From: Phytohabitans suffuscus
GTDB taxonomy: Bacteria; Actinomycetota; Actinomycetes; Mycobacteriales; Micromonosporaceae
DNA: 64,000 nucleotides
NCBI RefSeq assembly: GCF_011764565.1
Contig: NZ_AP022871.1
Location: forward strand, 5,084,320 to 5,148,319
Reading direction: 5' to 3'
The first letter of the stretch is position 1. Each line of letters begins with the position of its first letter. This document shows, piece after piece, positions 16,179 to 26,008 of this stretch. Made by a program: the position numbers and the translations under genes. The notes beneath the pieces are model-generated. The model saw only the letters and a program-made list of their open reading frames with translations. It did no database searches and was not told the DNA's origin.

Positions 16179-16937
16179 GACGCCGGGGACGAGGACGCTC
16201 AGGCAGGTTACGCAGCCTTCGAGCTTTTCGAACTCGCTGACGTCGACCACGACGGGGGTGAAGCCGAGGTCTTCCAGCAGTGAGGTGGTCTTCGGCGCGG
16301 ACGCGCTGATCATCACCTTGTCGCCGCCCAGGCAGACCACGTGGCAGCCGGCCTCTTCCTCGACCGTGCGTACCGCGGGGAAGATGCCGACGTCGACGAG
16401 GCCCGGTGAGGCGACCACGGTGCCGTCCGGCAGGGCGGTCACCGCGGACTTGAGGTGGAGGACCCGGCCGAGCGGCACGGCGACCACGCGGCGGTCGGCG
16501 AGTAGGCCGCGTAGTTGGCGGATCGCGGCGCCGTTGGTGCGGCCGCCCTGGCCGACGTAGACGGTGTCGCCGATCTGGAGGATGTCGCCGCCGTCCAGGG
16601 TGCCGGGCGCGGTGATTTTGTCGACGGTCAGGCCGACCGCGCGTACGGCGGACTCGGTGCCGGCCACCTCGGGGCGGCGCTGCGGGGCGCCGGGGCGGGC
16701 GAGGATGGCCCGCTGCCCGCTCACCACGACCGTGTCCTCGACGAACACGGAGTCGGGGCAGTGGTCGGCGGGTACGACGTCGAGCACGCTCCAGCCGGCG
16801 TCGGTGAGGGCGGCACAGTACGCGTCGTGCTGGCGCCGGGCGAGGTCGACGTCCACAGTCGACCGTTCGACGTGGGTGACCAGCCCTTCGGCGAGGCGGC
16901 TGCTGGGCCGCCGCACGAGCGCTATGCCTCGGCTCAT
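16161..16937 (-). CDS. ddaH: N(G),N(G)-dimethylarginine dimethylaminohydrolase (dimethylargininase)
   Basis: A 258-aa guanidino-modifying enzyme of the pentein fold that hydrolyses methylated arginines to citrulline and methylamines. Family motifs are PDSVFVEDT (~residues 59-67), DGGDIL, a catalytic histidine in VLHLKSAVTAL and the nucleophilic cysteine in the C-terminal EGCVTCLSV. The ATG at 16937 was preferred over upstream in-frame ATGs because GGAGGT lies about 10 nt before it. It has no operon partner. A GC hairpin overlaps the stop codon. Confidence 0.9.
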   Translation of the reverse strand: MSRGIALVRRPSSRLAEGLVTHVERSTVDVDLARRQHDAYCAALTDAGWSVLDVVPADHCPDSVFVEDTVVVSGQRAILARPGAPQRRPEVAGTESAVRAVGLTVDKITAPGTLDGGDILQIGDTVYVGQGGRTNGAAIRQLRGLLADRRVVAVPLGRVLHLKSAVTALPDGTVVASPGLVDVGIFPAVRTVEEEAGCHVVCLGGDKVMISASAPKTTSLLEDLGFTPVVVDVSEFEKLEGCVTCLSVLVPGVTGPQH

Positions 16938-16996
16938 GGGATGTGGGACCTCCAGGATCATGGGGGTCCACATCATGTCACGCCCAAAGGATGGAA

Positions 16997-17455
16997 CTAC
17001 TCACTCTGCTCCAGGGCGCGCTGTAACGCGCGGTAAATCTGCCCGAAACGTAGGGCGTCGTTCGTACGGAGGAGCAGCACGTCCATCCCACGGCACTGCA
17101 CCCAGATCTCGTGCACCGAAGAGCCGCGGTCGTATGACCGTTCGAGCGCCATGAGCGGAATCTCCGACAGCGGCGTGAGCGTGAAGATCAGGCCGAGCAC
17201 GAGCGCGAGCCCGACAAGCGCGAGTCCGACCGTGCTGCCCCAGTCGGTGAGGATCCAGAGCGCGCCGACCGCGACCGGTGCGGCGAGCAGCGTCACCAGG
17301 GCCCACCGTCCGGCGATCCGGCCGCCCACCCGCAGGTCGCGCCGGGTGCGCCGGTGCCACACGTAGGAGAGATCCGAAAGGGGGTAGGTGAGTCCGTAAG
17401 CTTGCACCCACGACGACGTCACACGGACGGTGTCGTCGCGATAGTAAACGGCCAC
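16997..17455 (-). CDS. DUF6232-like small membrane protein, paralog 1
   Basis: A 152-aa protein starting at a GTG (VAVYYRDDTVRVTSSWVQ). A short soluble N-terminal module with a YPLSDLSYVWHRR core is followed by two adjacent transmembrane helices (~50-70 and ~75-95). A C-terminal soluble part ends DALRFGQIYRALQRALEQ. It is clearly paralogous to the next minus-strand gene upstream (shared YxxDxSVxxTS start and identical RFGQIYRALQRALE end). The function is unknown; the shape recalls PH-like membrane proteins. Confidence 0.8.
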   Translation of the reverse strand: MAVYYRDDTVRVTSSWVQAYGLTYPLSDLSYVWHRRTRRDLRVGGRIAGRWALVTLLAAPVAVGALWILTDWGSTVGLALVGLALVLGLIFTLTPLSEIPLMALERSYDRGSSVHEIWVQCRGMDVLLLRTNDALRFGQIYRALQRALEQSE

Positions 17456-17481
17456 TCGCCCAGTGTTACCTATCCGGGCTC

Positions 17482-17943
17482 CTACCTGGTCGCGGAGCTT
17501 TCCAGCGCCCGCTGGAGGGCGCGGTAGATCTGGCCGAAGCGCAGCGCGTCGCCGGTCTGCAGCAGCATCACCTGCTGGCCGCGCCAGGTGGCCCAGATCT
17601 CCAGCGAGTGGGAGCCCTTCGCGTACGACCGGTCCATGCGCTCCAGCATGAAGTCGGCGAGCGGGCCGACGCCGAGGCCGAGCAGGCACGACACGCCGAC
17701 GATCGCGATGGTCACGTCGAGCGAGGTGTGCAGGGTGAACGCGATGGCGATGCCGACCGCGGCGGCGACCAGCGGGCCGAGCAGCAGCATGCCGATGGCG
17801 CCCCGGCCGGCGATCGCGCGCCACGAGCGGGCGCCCTTGGCGTGCCACACCCGGGCCAGCTCGCGCAACGGGTATCGGTGATCACCGATCTGGATGGCAT
17901 CCGAGGTGATCTGCACCGACTTGTCGCTGTAGTACGTGACCAT
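17482..17943 (-). CDS. DUF6232-like small membrane protein, paralog 2
   Basis: A 153-aa protein (MVTYYSDKSVQITSDAIQ) with YPLRELARVWHAK, two central hydrophobic helices (~48-68 and ~73-95) and the C-terminal GDALRFGQIYRALQRALE block. It is 26 bp upstream of paralog 1 on the same strand and probably in one operon. Its start is only ~20 bp from the divergent enoyl-CoA hydratase ATG, so promoters must overlap. Confidence 0.8.
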   Translation of the reverse strand: MVTYYSDKSVQITSDAIQIGDHRYPLRELARVWHAKGARSWRAIAGRGAIGMLLLGPLVAAAVGIAIAFTLHTSLDVTIAIVGVSCLLGLGVGPLADFMLERMDRSYAKGSHSLEIWATWRGQQVMLLQTGDALRFGQIYRALQRALESSATR

Positions 17944-17964
17944 GGCACAACTAGCCTACTGGGC

Positions 17965-18738
<774 letters not shown>

Positions 18739-18792
18739 GCGCGTCGTTCACCGGACGGTGCCGCATAGTGGCTGGCTCGTAGACTGATCGCC

Positions 18793-20747
18793 ATGCCAGC
18801 GGACCTGACGCCGACCTCGGGACATGCCCTGGGGATCGACTTCGGGACCTCGCACACGGTGGCCGTGGTCCGGTGGCCGGACGGGCGGGCCCGCCCGCTG
18901 CTGCTCGACGGCTCGCCGCTGCTGCCCTCAGCCGTCTACGCCGAGCCCGGCGGCGGCCTGATCGTGGGGCGCGACGCGGTGCACAGCGCCCGGCTCGACC
19001 CGGCGCGGTTCGAGCCCAACCCCAAGCGCCGCATCGACGACGGCACGCTGCTGCTCGGCGACCGCGAGGTGCCGGTGGGCGACCTCGTCACGGCCGTGCT
19101 CGCGCGGGTGGCCGAGGAGTGGGACCGCACCGTCGGCCGCGCCCGGCCCGAGGTCACGCTGACCTGCCCGGCCACGTGGGGGCCACCCGCCGCCGGCTGC
19201 TGGCCGACGCCGCCGCGCGGGCCGGCTTCCAGGGGGTACGGCTGGTGGCCGAGCCGGTCGCCGCCGCCACGTACTTCGCCAAGGTGCTCGGTCGCGAGGT
19301 GCCGATCGGGTCGGTCGTGGTGGTGCACGACTTCGGCGCGGGCACGTTCGACGCGAGCGTGGTGGCCCGCAAGGCGGACGGCTTCGAGGTGCTGGCCGTC
19401 GACGGGCGCGACGACATCGGCGGCCTCGACGTCGACGCGGCGCTCATCTCGCACCTCGAAAAGACGTACGCGGACCGCGACCAGGCCGCCTGGGCACGCC
19501 TGGAAAACCCGTCCACGGCCGAGGAGCGGCGGGCCAAGCGGCAGCTCTGGGACGACGTGCGGGTGGCCAAGGAGCGCCTCTCCCGCAGCCCGTCCGCCGA
19601 CCTGATGCTGCCGCTGCTCGACCTCGACGTGCACCTGACCCGGGTGGAGCTGGAGCAGCTGGCGACGCCGATCCTGGAGCAGACCGTGCGGGTGACGCAG
19701 GGCGTCATGCGCTGGGCCAAGCTTCCCGAGGGCCAGGTGGCCGGGGTGTTCCTGGTCGGCGGCTCGAGCCGGATGCCGCTGATGGCCACGCTGCTGCACC
19801 GCGCGCTCGGCGAGGCGCCCGAGGTGATCGAGCAGCCCGAGCTGGTGGTGGCCGAGGGGAGCATCCTGGCCGGCGCGGCGCTGCTGGCCAGCGCGCCGCC
19901 CGCGCCCGGCCCGGCGACCTCGCAGCTGCGGCTGGGCGACCTGTCCGGCGGGCCGCGCCCGGTCTCGCCGGCCACCCCGCCCCCGACTTCGTCCCCGACC
20001 TCGGCGCCCCCGCTGCCGCCCGGGTCGACGCGGGTGCTGCCGCCCGATGAGATCCCGTCCAGCACCCCGCCCGGCGGCGTGCGGGCCGGGTCGGCGCCGG
20101 GGGTCGGCTTCGCGCCGGGCTCCGCGCCGGTCGGCGGCCAGGCCCCGTCCGGGTCGACGCCACCCGGCGGTGCCACCCCGGTTTCCGGTGCGGGCTCGGG
20201 TGGGTCCGGGCCGCCGGGGAGCGCGCCGCCGGGAGCCGGCTCCGCGCCTTCGGGCCCGCCCGCGCGGACCGTCGCGCGGGCGATCGTGCCGGGTGCGCAG
20301 CCGCCGTCCGGACGCCCGCGCACCCAGGCGCCGCCGCCGTCCGCCACCAAGCCGCTCCCGCGCTACGAGGAGCCCACGGCGCCGCCGGCGTACCCGCCGT
20401 CCGGCGGTCACCCCCGGCCGAGCCAGCCCTACCCGCCGTACTCGCCGCCGCCCCGGCAGCCGGTCGGCGGCCCGCCGCGCTACTCGCCGCCGCCCGCCCC
20501 GCCGCGCGCGCCGCAGGTGCCGCCGGTCGCGCCGCGCAGCCCGCAGCCCGTGGCGCGCGAGGCCCGGGTCCGCCGCCGCCCCGGGTTCGTCGTGCGCGCG
20601 ATCCGGGCGCTCGTGATCATCGCGCTGCTCGTCGTCGTACCGGTCGGTGCCGGCGTCTTCGCCTTCGCCGCCGCCCGCGACCAGGCTCCCGCCGATGTCG
20701 TGCAGGACATCGTCGACTGGCTCCAGGGGCACGCCGGACTGGAGTGA
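18793..20747 (+). CDS. membrane-anchored Hsp70-like protein with Pro-rich region (apparent frameshift)
   Basis: About 651 aa after one base is restored. The actin-like ATPase domain (~10-385) has GIDFGTSHTVAVV, VVVHDFGAGTFDASVV and GVFLVGGSSRMPL, the two phosphate motifs and the adenosine motif of Hsp70. No classical substrate-binding domain follows. Instead there is ~200 residues of Pro/Gly/Ser-rich sequence, a single transmembrane helix (~604-626, LVIIALLVVVPVGAGVF) and a short tail. The frame breaks at GGGGG 19178-19182; one extra G gives CPATWGATRRRLLADA. The role is unknown; envelope-linked signalling or assembly is possible. Confidence 0.85.
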
Positions 20748-20767
20748 CTGGGCGGTAACCTACGCCC

Positions 20768-22396
20768 ATGACATCACCCGAGCGGATCGACGGACACGGT
20801 GGCGAGCTGGCGCTGGCGGCGCTGCGGGCGTACGGCGTCAAGGAGATGTTCACTCTCTCCGGCGGCCACGTCTTCCCGCTCTACGACGCGGCACACAAGA
20901 CCGGCTTTCCGATCCTCGACGTGCGGCACGAGCAGTCGGCGGTCTTCGCGGCCGAGGCGGTCGCCAAGCTGCAGCGCCGGCCGGGCCTCGCCGTGCTCAC
21001 CGCCGGGCCGGGTGTCACCAACGGCATCTCCGGGCTGACCAGCGCATACTTCAACGGCTCGCCGGTGCTCGTGATCGGCGGCCGGGCGCCGGCGTTCCGG
21101 TGGGGCTCGGGGAGCCTGCAGGAGATCGACCACCTGCCGCTCGTCGCGCCGGTGACCAAGTACGCGGCCACGGTCGGCTCGGGCGAGGAGATCCCGGGTG
21201 CGGTCGCCGCCGCCCTGACCGCCGCGCTGACCGCCCACCGCGGGCCGGCCTTCCTCGACCTCCCGCTCGAAGTGATCTTTTCAGCCGCCGACGCGGACGC
21301 GCCCGCCGCGCCGGACGTACCCGTGGTTGAGCCCGACCCCGACGAGGTGGCGCGGGCGGCGCAGCTGATCGCCTCCGCGGAGCGTCCGGTCATCATCGCC
21401 GGCTCCGACGTGTACGCCGGGGACGCCGTCGCTGCCCTCCGCGAGGCGGCCGAGACGCTCCACGTGCCGGTCTTCACCAACGGCATGGGGCGCGGCGCGC
21501 TGCCCCCCGAGCACCAGCTCGCGTTCGCCAAGTCGCGCCGCACCGCCCTCAGGAGCGCCGACGTGATCGCCGTGGTCGGCACCCCGCTCGACTTCCGGCT
21601 CAGCTTCGGCGACTTCGGCGGCGCCCAGGTCGTACACATCGTGGACGCCCCCACCCAGCGGGCGTCGCACGTGACCCCGGCCGCCGCGCCCGCCGGCGAC
21701 CTGCGGCTGATCCTGTCCGCCCTCGCCGACTACGAGGGCGTCCGCGAGGACCACGCCGAGTGGATCGCCTCCCTGCGGGTGGCGGAGGACGCCGCCAAGG
21801 CCCGCGACGCCGAGGAGATGGCCGCCGAGACCGACCCGATCCGCCCGGCCCGCGTCTACGGCGAGCTGCGCAAGGTGCTCGCCCGCGACGCGGTGACGAT
21901 CGGCGACGGCGGCGACTTCGTGTCGTACGCCGGCAGGTACCTGGAGCCCGCCGAGCCCGGCACCTGGCTCGACCCCGGCCCGTACGGCTGCCTCGGCACC
22001 GGCATGGGCTACGCGATGGGCGCCCGGGTCACCTACCCCGACCGCCAGGTCTGCGTGCTGATGGGCGACGGCGCCGCCGGCTTCTCGCTGATGGACGCCG
22101 AGTCGCTGGCCCGCCAGGGCCTGCCGGTCGTGATCGTGGTCGGCAACAACGGCATCTGGGGCCTGGAGAAGCACCCGATGCACGCGATGTACGGCTACGA
22201 CGTGGCCGCCGACCTCCAGCCCGAGCTGCGCTACGACGGCGTGGTGAAGGCGCTCGGCGGCGCGGGCGAGACGGTGGCGAAGGCGAGCGAGCTGGGCCCG
22301 GCGCTGGCACGCGCCTTCGACGCGGGCGTGCCCTACCTGGTCAACGTCCTCACCGACCCCGCCGACGCCTACCCCCGCTCCTCCAACCTCGCCTAG
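20768..22396 (+). CDS. ilvG: thiamine-diphosphate enzyme, acetolactate synthase-like IlvG
   Basis: A 542-aa ThDP-dependent enzyme with the three usual domains. The catalytic Glu lies in RHEQSAVFAAEA (~residues 55-66), the central domain is FAD/nucleotide-binding-like, and the ThDP motif runs from GDGAAGFSLMDAE to VVGNNGIWG. It closely matches the mycobacterial IlvG pattern (GGRAPAxRWGxGSLQEIDH, WGLEKHPM and the NVLTDPxxAYPRxSNLA ending). It lacks the regulatory-subunit context of true IlvB, so it could be a 2-hydroxyacyl-CoA lyase-type enzyme instead. Confidence 0.85.
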   Translation: MTSPERIDGHGGELALAALRAYGVKEMFTLSGGHVFPLYDAAHKTGFPILDVRHEQSAVFAAEAVAKLQRRPGLAVLTAGPGVTNGISGLTSAYFNGSPVLVIGGRAPAFRWGSGSLQEIDHLPLVAPVTKYAATVGSGEEIPGAVAAALTAALTAHRGPAFLDLPLEVIFSAADADAPAAPDVPVVEPDPDEVARAAQLIASAERPVIIAGSDVYAGDAVAALREAAETLHVPVFTNGMGRGALPPEHQLAFAKSRRTALRSADVIAVVGTPLDFRLSFGDFGGAQVVHIVDAPTQRASHVTPAAAPAGDLRLILSALADYEGVREDHAEWIASLRVAEDAAKARDAEEMAAETDPIRPARVYGELRKVLARDAVTIGDGGDFVSYAGRYLEPAEPGTWLDPGPYGCLGTGMGYAMGARVTYPDRQVCVLMGDGAAGFSLMDAESLARQGLPVVIVVGNNGIWGLEKHPMHAMYGYDVAADLQPELRYDGVVKALGGAGETVAKASELGPALARAFDAGVPYLVNVLTDPADAYPRSSNLA

Positions 22397-22439
22397 CCGG
22401 GAGACCCCGTCCCCATCGGCCAGCTTGTGTGTGGGGGCG

Positions 22440-22520
22440 GCTCGCGTCCACGATGTCCGTCTTGGCGCGGACCGTTGGGTGTGTTCCTGCGTGGCCTCAC
22501 CCTCCGCGGTCCGCAACCCT
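22440..22520 (+). repeat. dispersed GC-rich repeat, degenerate copy
   Basis: It shares CGATGTCCGT, GCGGACCGTTG, GGCCTCACCCTCCGCGGTCC and GCAACCCT with the copies at 42200-42255 and 50762-50835. It is more diverged than the others. Confidence 0.55.
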
Positions 22521-22705
22521 GGGCCGCTGTGCTGGCCCACCGGGGTCACGCGCGATTCGCTCGGGACCTCGGCGCACCGAAAGCTCCATAGGTCTCAATC
22601 CAGAGCCGGACGTTGGGGAGGTGTGTCTGTCCACAGTGGTCTGCCGGCGGGCCCATTTCTGCCAGTTTATTGGCTTTCTGCAGGGCCCGGGGGTTCGGTT
22701 TCAGT

Positions 22706-22754
22706 GGATCGTGGTACGGATCCGCCCCTCTGGGGCGGTTTCATACCACGATCC
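22706..22754. repeat. REP-like palindromic element, copy A
   Basis: Perfect 11-bp outer arms GGATCGTGGTA (22706-22716) and TACCACGATCC (22744-22754) enclose an inner GCCCC/GGGGC hairpin. The same architecture recurs at 42375-42424 and 51129-51177. It lies between ilvG and the LPMO gene. Confidence 0.8.
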
Positions 22755-23014
22755 GCCGCGATCGCCCCGCCGCGCGGATGGCGGCGACCGAGCTGAGGTC
22801 GGCGCGGAGGAAGTCGATCCGGCCGCCGCCGGCGCGCGTCCCTTCGCCGGGTCACTGCCGATCAAGCGCGCCGTAGGGCGGAATTAAATACTTGAGTTTG
22901 TCGATACGTCAAACTATTGTTAACGCGACCGCTGCGGGAGCCGCAACGTAGCCGGCGTGGGGAGTAAGGGCAACTTTCCGCGCCTCGCTCGTCACTGTCT
23001 ACCGTGGAGGTCCA

Positions 23015-24138
23015 ATGTCGACAGCCAAGCACGCGCGCCGCACCGCGACGGTCGTGTTTGCCACACTGATCCTGCTCGCGACCGCGCTCGTGAGCACCGC
23101 AGGCACCGCCTCCGCCCACGGCTCGGCGATCGGACCCGAGTCGCGCAACTACGGCTGCTGGAAGCGCTGGGGCAGCGACTTCCAGAACCCCGCCATGGCC
23201 ACCCAGGACCCGATGTGCTGGCAGGCATGGCAGGCGGACTCCACCGCGATGTGGAACTGGAACTCCCTCTACCGCGACAACGTCGGCGGTGACCACCAGG
23301 GGCAGGTGCCGGACGGCCAGCTGTGCAGCGGCGGGCAGACCGGTGGCACCCGATACGCCGCGCTGGACAACCCCGGCAACTGGCGGGCCGCCAACCTGAG
23401 CACCTCGTTCACCTGGCGGATGCACGACCAGGCCCTGCACGGGGCCGACTACATCCGCATCTACGTGACGCGGCAGGGCTACAACCCGCTCACCCAGCGC
23501 CTGCGCTGGGCCGACCTCGAGCTGCGCCACGACACCGGCCGCATCCTGCCCGGCGTGGGCACCCGCGAGACCGACCCGGTGCTCAACGGTGTCACGATCT
23601 CCGCCAACGTCACCGCCCCGGCCGGAGCGGACGGCACATCGTGTACGCGATCTGGAAGGCCAGCCACGCCGACCAGAACTACTACTTCTGCAGCGACGTC
23701 AACTTCGGTGGCGTACCGGACCCGACCACGCCGCCGCCGACCACCCCGCCGCCCACGACGCCCCCGCCCACCACGCCTCCGCCCAGCACCCCGCCGCCCA
23801 GCACGCCCGCGCCGACCACGCCGGCGCCGGGTAGCGGCAGCTGCTCGGTGTCGTACGCGGTCGTGGGCCAGTGGAACGGTGGCTTCCAGGCCGACGTGCG
23901 GGTGACCGCCGGCTCGGCGCCGATCCGCGGCTGGACCGTGCGGTGGACGTACGCGAACGGGCAGACCGTGGCCCAGTCGTGGAGCGCCACAATAACCTCC
24001 AGCGGGTCGAGCGTGACCGCCACGAACGTCGCCTACAACGGCAGCCTCGGCGCCGGGGCGAGCACCACGTTCGGGCTGATCGGCTCGTGGACCGGCAGCA
24101 ACACCGCACCGACCCCCACCTGCACCGCGACCACCTAG
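23015..24138 (+). CDS. secreted lytic polysaccharide monooxygenase (AA10) with C-terminal CBM2 (apparent frameshift)
   Basis: About 374 aa after one base is restored. A Sec signal peptide (~34 residues, ending ASA) exposes an N-terminal histidine (HGSAIGPESRNYGCW), which with the second His in MHDQALHGAD forms the copper brace. The AA10 domain ends in IWKASHADQNYYFCSDVNF. A linker of PTTPP-type repeats joins it to a CBM2 domain (SVSYAVVGQWNGGFQADV ... GWTVRWTYANGQ). It oxidatively cleaves cellulose or chitin outside the cell. The frame is lost near CCCC 23616-23619; one extra C gives APGRSGRHIVYAIW. Confidence 0.9.
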
Positions 24139-24150
24139 GCACACCCGGCC

Positions 24151-24180
24151 GGGGCGCTGTCAGCGGTCTGTCAGCGCCCC
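24151..24180 (+). terminator. intrinsic terminator after the LPMO gene
   Basis: Perfect 9-bp arms GGGGCGCTG (24151-24159) and CAGCGCCCC (24172-24180) lie 12 bp after the LPMO stop codon and before the ABC exporter operon. Confidence 0.6.
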
Positions 24181-24227
24181 CGCGCCACCGTCAGCCGGCG
24201 GTCAGCGCCCCCGCGCACAGTGGCGCC

Positions 24228-25214
24228 ATGAACGAACAGACCACACACGCGATCCTCGCCGAAGGGCTGGTCAAGCGCTTCGGCGACACCACCGCGCTGG
24301 GCGGGGTCGACCTCGCCGTGCGCCGTGGCACCGTGCTGGGTCTGCTCGGCCCGAACGGGGCGGGCAAGACCACCGCCGTCCGCATCCTGGCCACGCTGCT
24401 GCGCCCGGACGCCGGGCGGGCCACCGTCGGCGGGTACGACGTCGCCCGCGACGCCCACCAGGTGCGCCGGCTGATCGGCCTCACCGGGCAGTACGCCTCG
24501 GTCGACGAGACCCTCACCGGCCTCGAGAACCTCATCCTGATCGGCCGGCTCCTCGGGCTTTCCCGCGCCGAGGCGCGCAGCCGTGGCCGCGAGCTGCTCG
24601 CGGAGTTCCGGCTGGAGGACGCGGCGAGCAAGCCGGCCAAGGCGTACTCCGGTGGCATGCGCCGCCGGCTCGACCTGGCCGCGAGCCTGGTCGGCCGCCC
24701 GCAGGTGCTCTACCTGGACGAGCCGACGACGGGTCTGGACCCGCGCAGCCGCAACGAGATGTGGGACATCGTCCGCGACCTGGTCTCCGACGGCGTGACC
24801 GTGCTGCTCACCACGCAGTACCTGGAAGAGGCCGACCTGCTGGCCGAGGAGATCGTGGTGATCGACCACGGTCTGGTGATCGCCACCGGCACCCCGGACG
24901 AGCTGAAGAGTCGGGTCGGCGCGCAGACGCTCGCCGTACGCGCCCGGCACGCCGTCGACACGCCGATCGTGGAGTCGATCGTGGCCCAGGTGGCAGGCCG
25001 GGCGCCCGAGGCGCAGAACGGCCTGCTCACCGTGCCGGTGACCGACCCGGCGGTGCTGCCGGCCGTCGTACGCCGGCTGGACGAGGCCGAGGTGGCGATC
25101 GGCGAGCTGGCGCTGCGCGGCTCCAGCCTCGACGAGGTGTTTCTCGCCCTCACCGGACACCGGGCCGAGGACGAGACCGAAGACCAGGACCAGCCCGAGA
25201 GGATCCCCGTATGA
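24228..25214 (+). CDS. ABC-2 type exporter ATP-binding protein (DrrA-like)
   Basis: A 328-aa ATPase: Walker A GPNGAGKTTAVRIL (~residues 42-55), signature YSGGMRRRLDLAASL, Walker B VLYLDEPTTGLDP and a switch His-like TTQYLEEAD. The C-terminal extension (~220-328) includes the SSLDEVFLALTGH ending found in daunorubicin-resistance DrrA proteins. With the permease encoded four bases upstream of its stop, it probably exports a hydrophobic antibiotic or lipid. The substrate is unknown. Confidence 0.92.
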   Translation: MNEQTTHAILAEGLVKRFGDTTALGGVDLAVRRGTVLGLLGPNGAGKTTAVRILATLLRPDAGRATVGGYDVARDAHQVRRLIGLTGQYASVDETLTGLENLILIGRLLGLSRAEARSRGRELLAEFRLEDAASKPAKAYSGGMRRRLDLAASLVGRPQVLYLDEPTTGLDPRSRNEMWDIVRDLVSDGVTVLLTTQYLEEADLLAEEIVVIDHGLVIATGTPDELKSRVGAQTLAVRARHAVDTPIVESIVAQVAGRAPEAQNGLLTVPVTDPAVLPAVVRRLDEAEVAIGELALRGSSLDEVFLALTGHRAEDETEDQDQPERIPV

Positions 25215-26008
25215 CCACCGCTGCCGCCGCGCTGCCGCGCCGGGTCAACCCGGTCGAGGGTCTGCGGCACACCTTCACGCTCGCGTGGCGCAGCCTCGTG
25301 CAGCTCAAGCACAACCCGCTGGAACTGCTCGACCTCAGCATCCAGCCGATCATGTTCGTGGTGCTCTTCACGTACGTCTTCGGCGGCGCGATCTCCGGCA
25401 GCACCGGCGACTACCTGATGTTCGCGCTGCCCGGCATCATCGTGCAGAACGCGCTCTTCGCCTCGGTCACCACCGGCGTGGGGCTCAACTCCGACCTGAC
25501 CAAGGGCGTCTTCGACCGGCTGCGGTCGCTGCCGATCGCGCGTTCCGCCCCGCTGGCCGGCCGGATCATCGCGGACACCGTCAAGCAGGCGTGGTCGATC
25601 GCGCTGATCCTCGGCCTCGGCGTCATCCTGGGCTTCCGGATCCACGGCGGCGTGCCGGGCGTACTCGCGGCGTTCGTGCTGCTGCTCGTCTTCAGCCTGG
25701 CCGTGTCCTGGATCGCGGTGCTGGTGGGGCTGCTGGCCAGCGAGCCGGAGAAGGTGCAGATCTTCGCGTTCGTGGTGGTCTTCCCGCTCACCTTCACCAG
25801 CAACGCGTTCGTGCCGACCGACACGATGCCCGGCTGGCTGCAGGCGTGGGTCGACGTCAACCCGGTGACGATCCTGGCCGACGCCGTGCGCGGGCTGCTC
25901 GCCGGCGGCGCGGCGGCCACCTACGTGGGCCAGTCGCTGCTGTGGGCGGCGGCCATCGCCGCCGTCTTCGCCCCGATCGCGGTGCGGGCGTTCAAGCGCC
26001 GAGTATGA
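25211..26008 (+). CDS. ABC-2 type exporter permease (DrrB-like)
   Basis: A 265-aa integral membrane protein with about six helices. A QPIMFVVLFTYVFGGAI helix, the SIPI-like FDRLRSLPIARSAPLAGRI loop and FPLTFTSNAFVPTDTMPGWLQ are characteristic of DrrB-type ABC-2 permeases. The ATG overlaps the ATPase stop (ATGA). Its last 17 bases overlap, tail to tail, the end of the large regulator on the other strand. Confidence 0.92.
   Translation: MTTAAAALPRRVNPVEGLRHTFTLAWRSLVQLKHNPLELLDLSIQPIMFVVLFTYVFGGAISGSTGDYLMFALPGIIVQNALFASVTTGVGLNSDLTKGVFDRLRSLPIARSAPLAGRIIADTVKQAWSIALILGLGVILGFRIHGGVPGVLAAFVLLLVFSLAVSWIAVLVGLLASEPEKVQIFAFVVVFPLTFTSNAFVPTDTMPGWLQAWVDVNPVTILADAVRGLLAGGAAATYVGQSLLWAAAIAAVFAPIAVRAFKRRV

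Larger units (their letters stand above)
22397..23014. other. intergenic region with two dispersed repeats and the LPMO promoter region
   Basis: No gene is supported. A degenerate copy of the five-copy repeat lies at ~22440-22520 and a palindromic REP-like element at 22706-22754. The segment ~22880-22930 is the only AT-rich stretch (around AAATACTTGAG and CAAACTATTGTTAACG) and probably holds the promoter and regulator sites of the LPMO gene. Confidence 0.6.

Noticed and set aside
23720..23830. Tandem repeat in the LPMO gene as a mobile or regulatory repeat
   Set aside because: It is an in-frame PTTPP-type linker between the catalytic and CBM2 domains.
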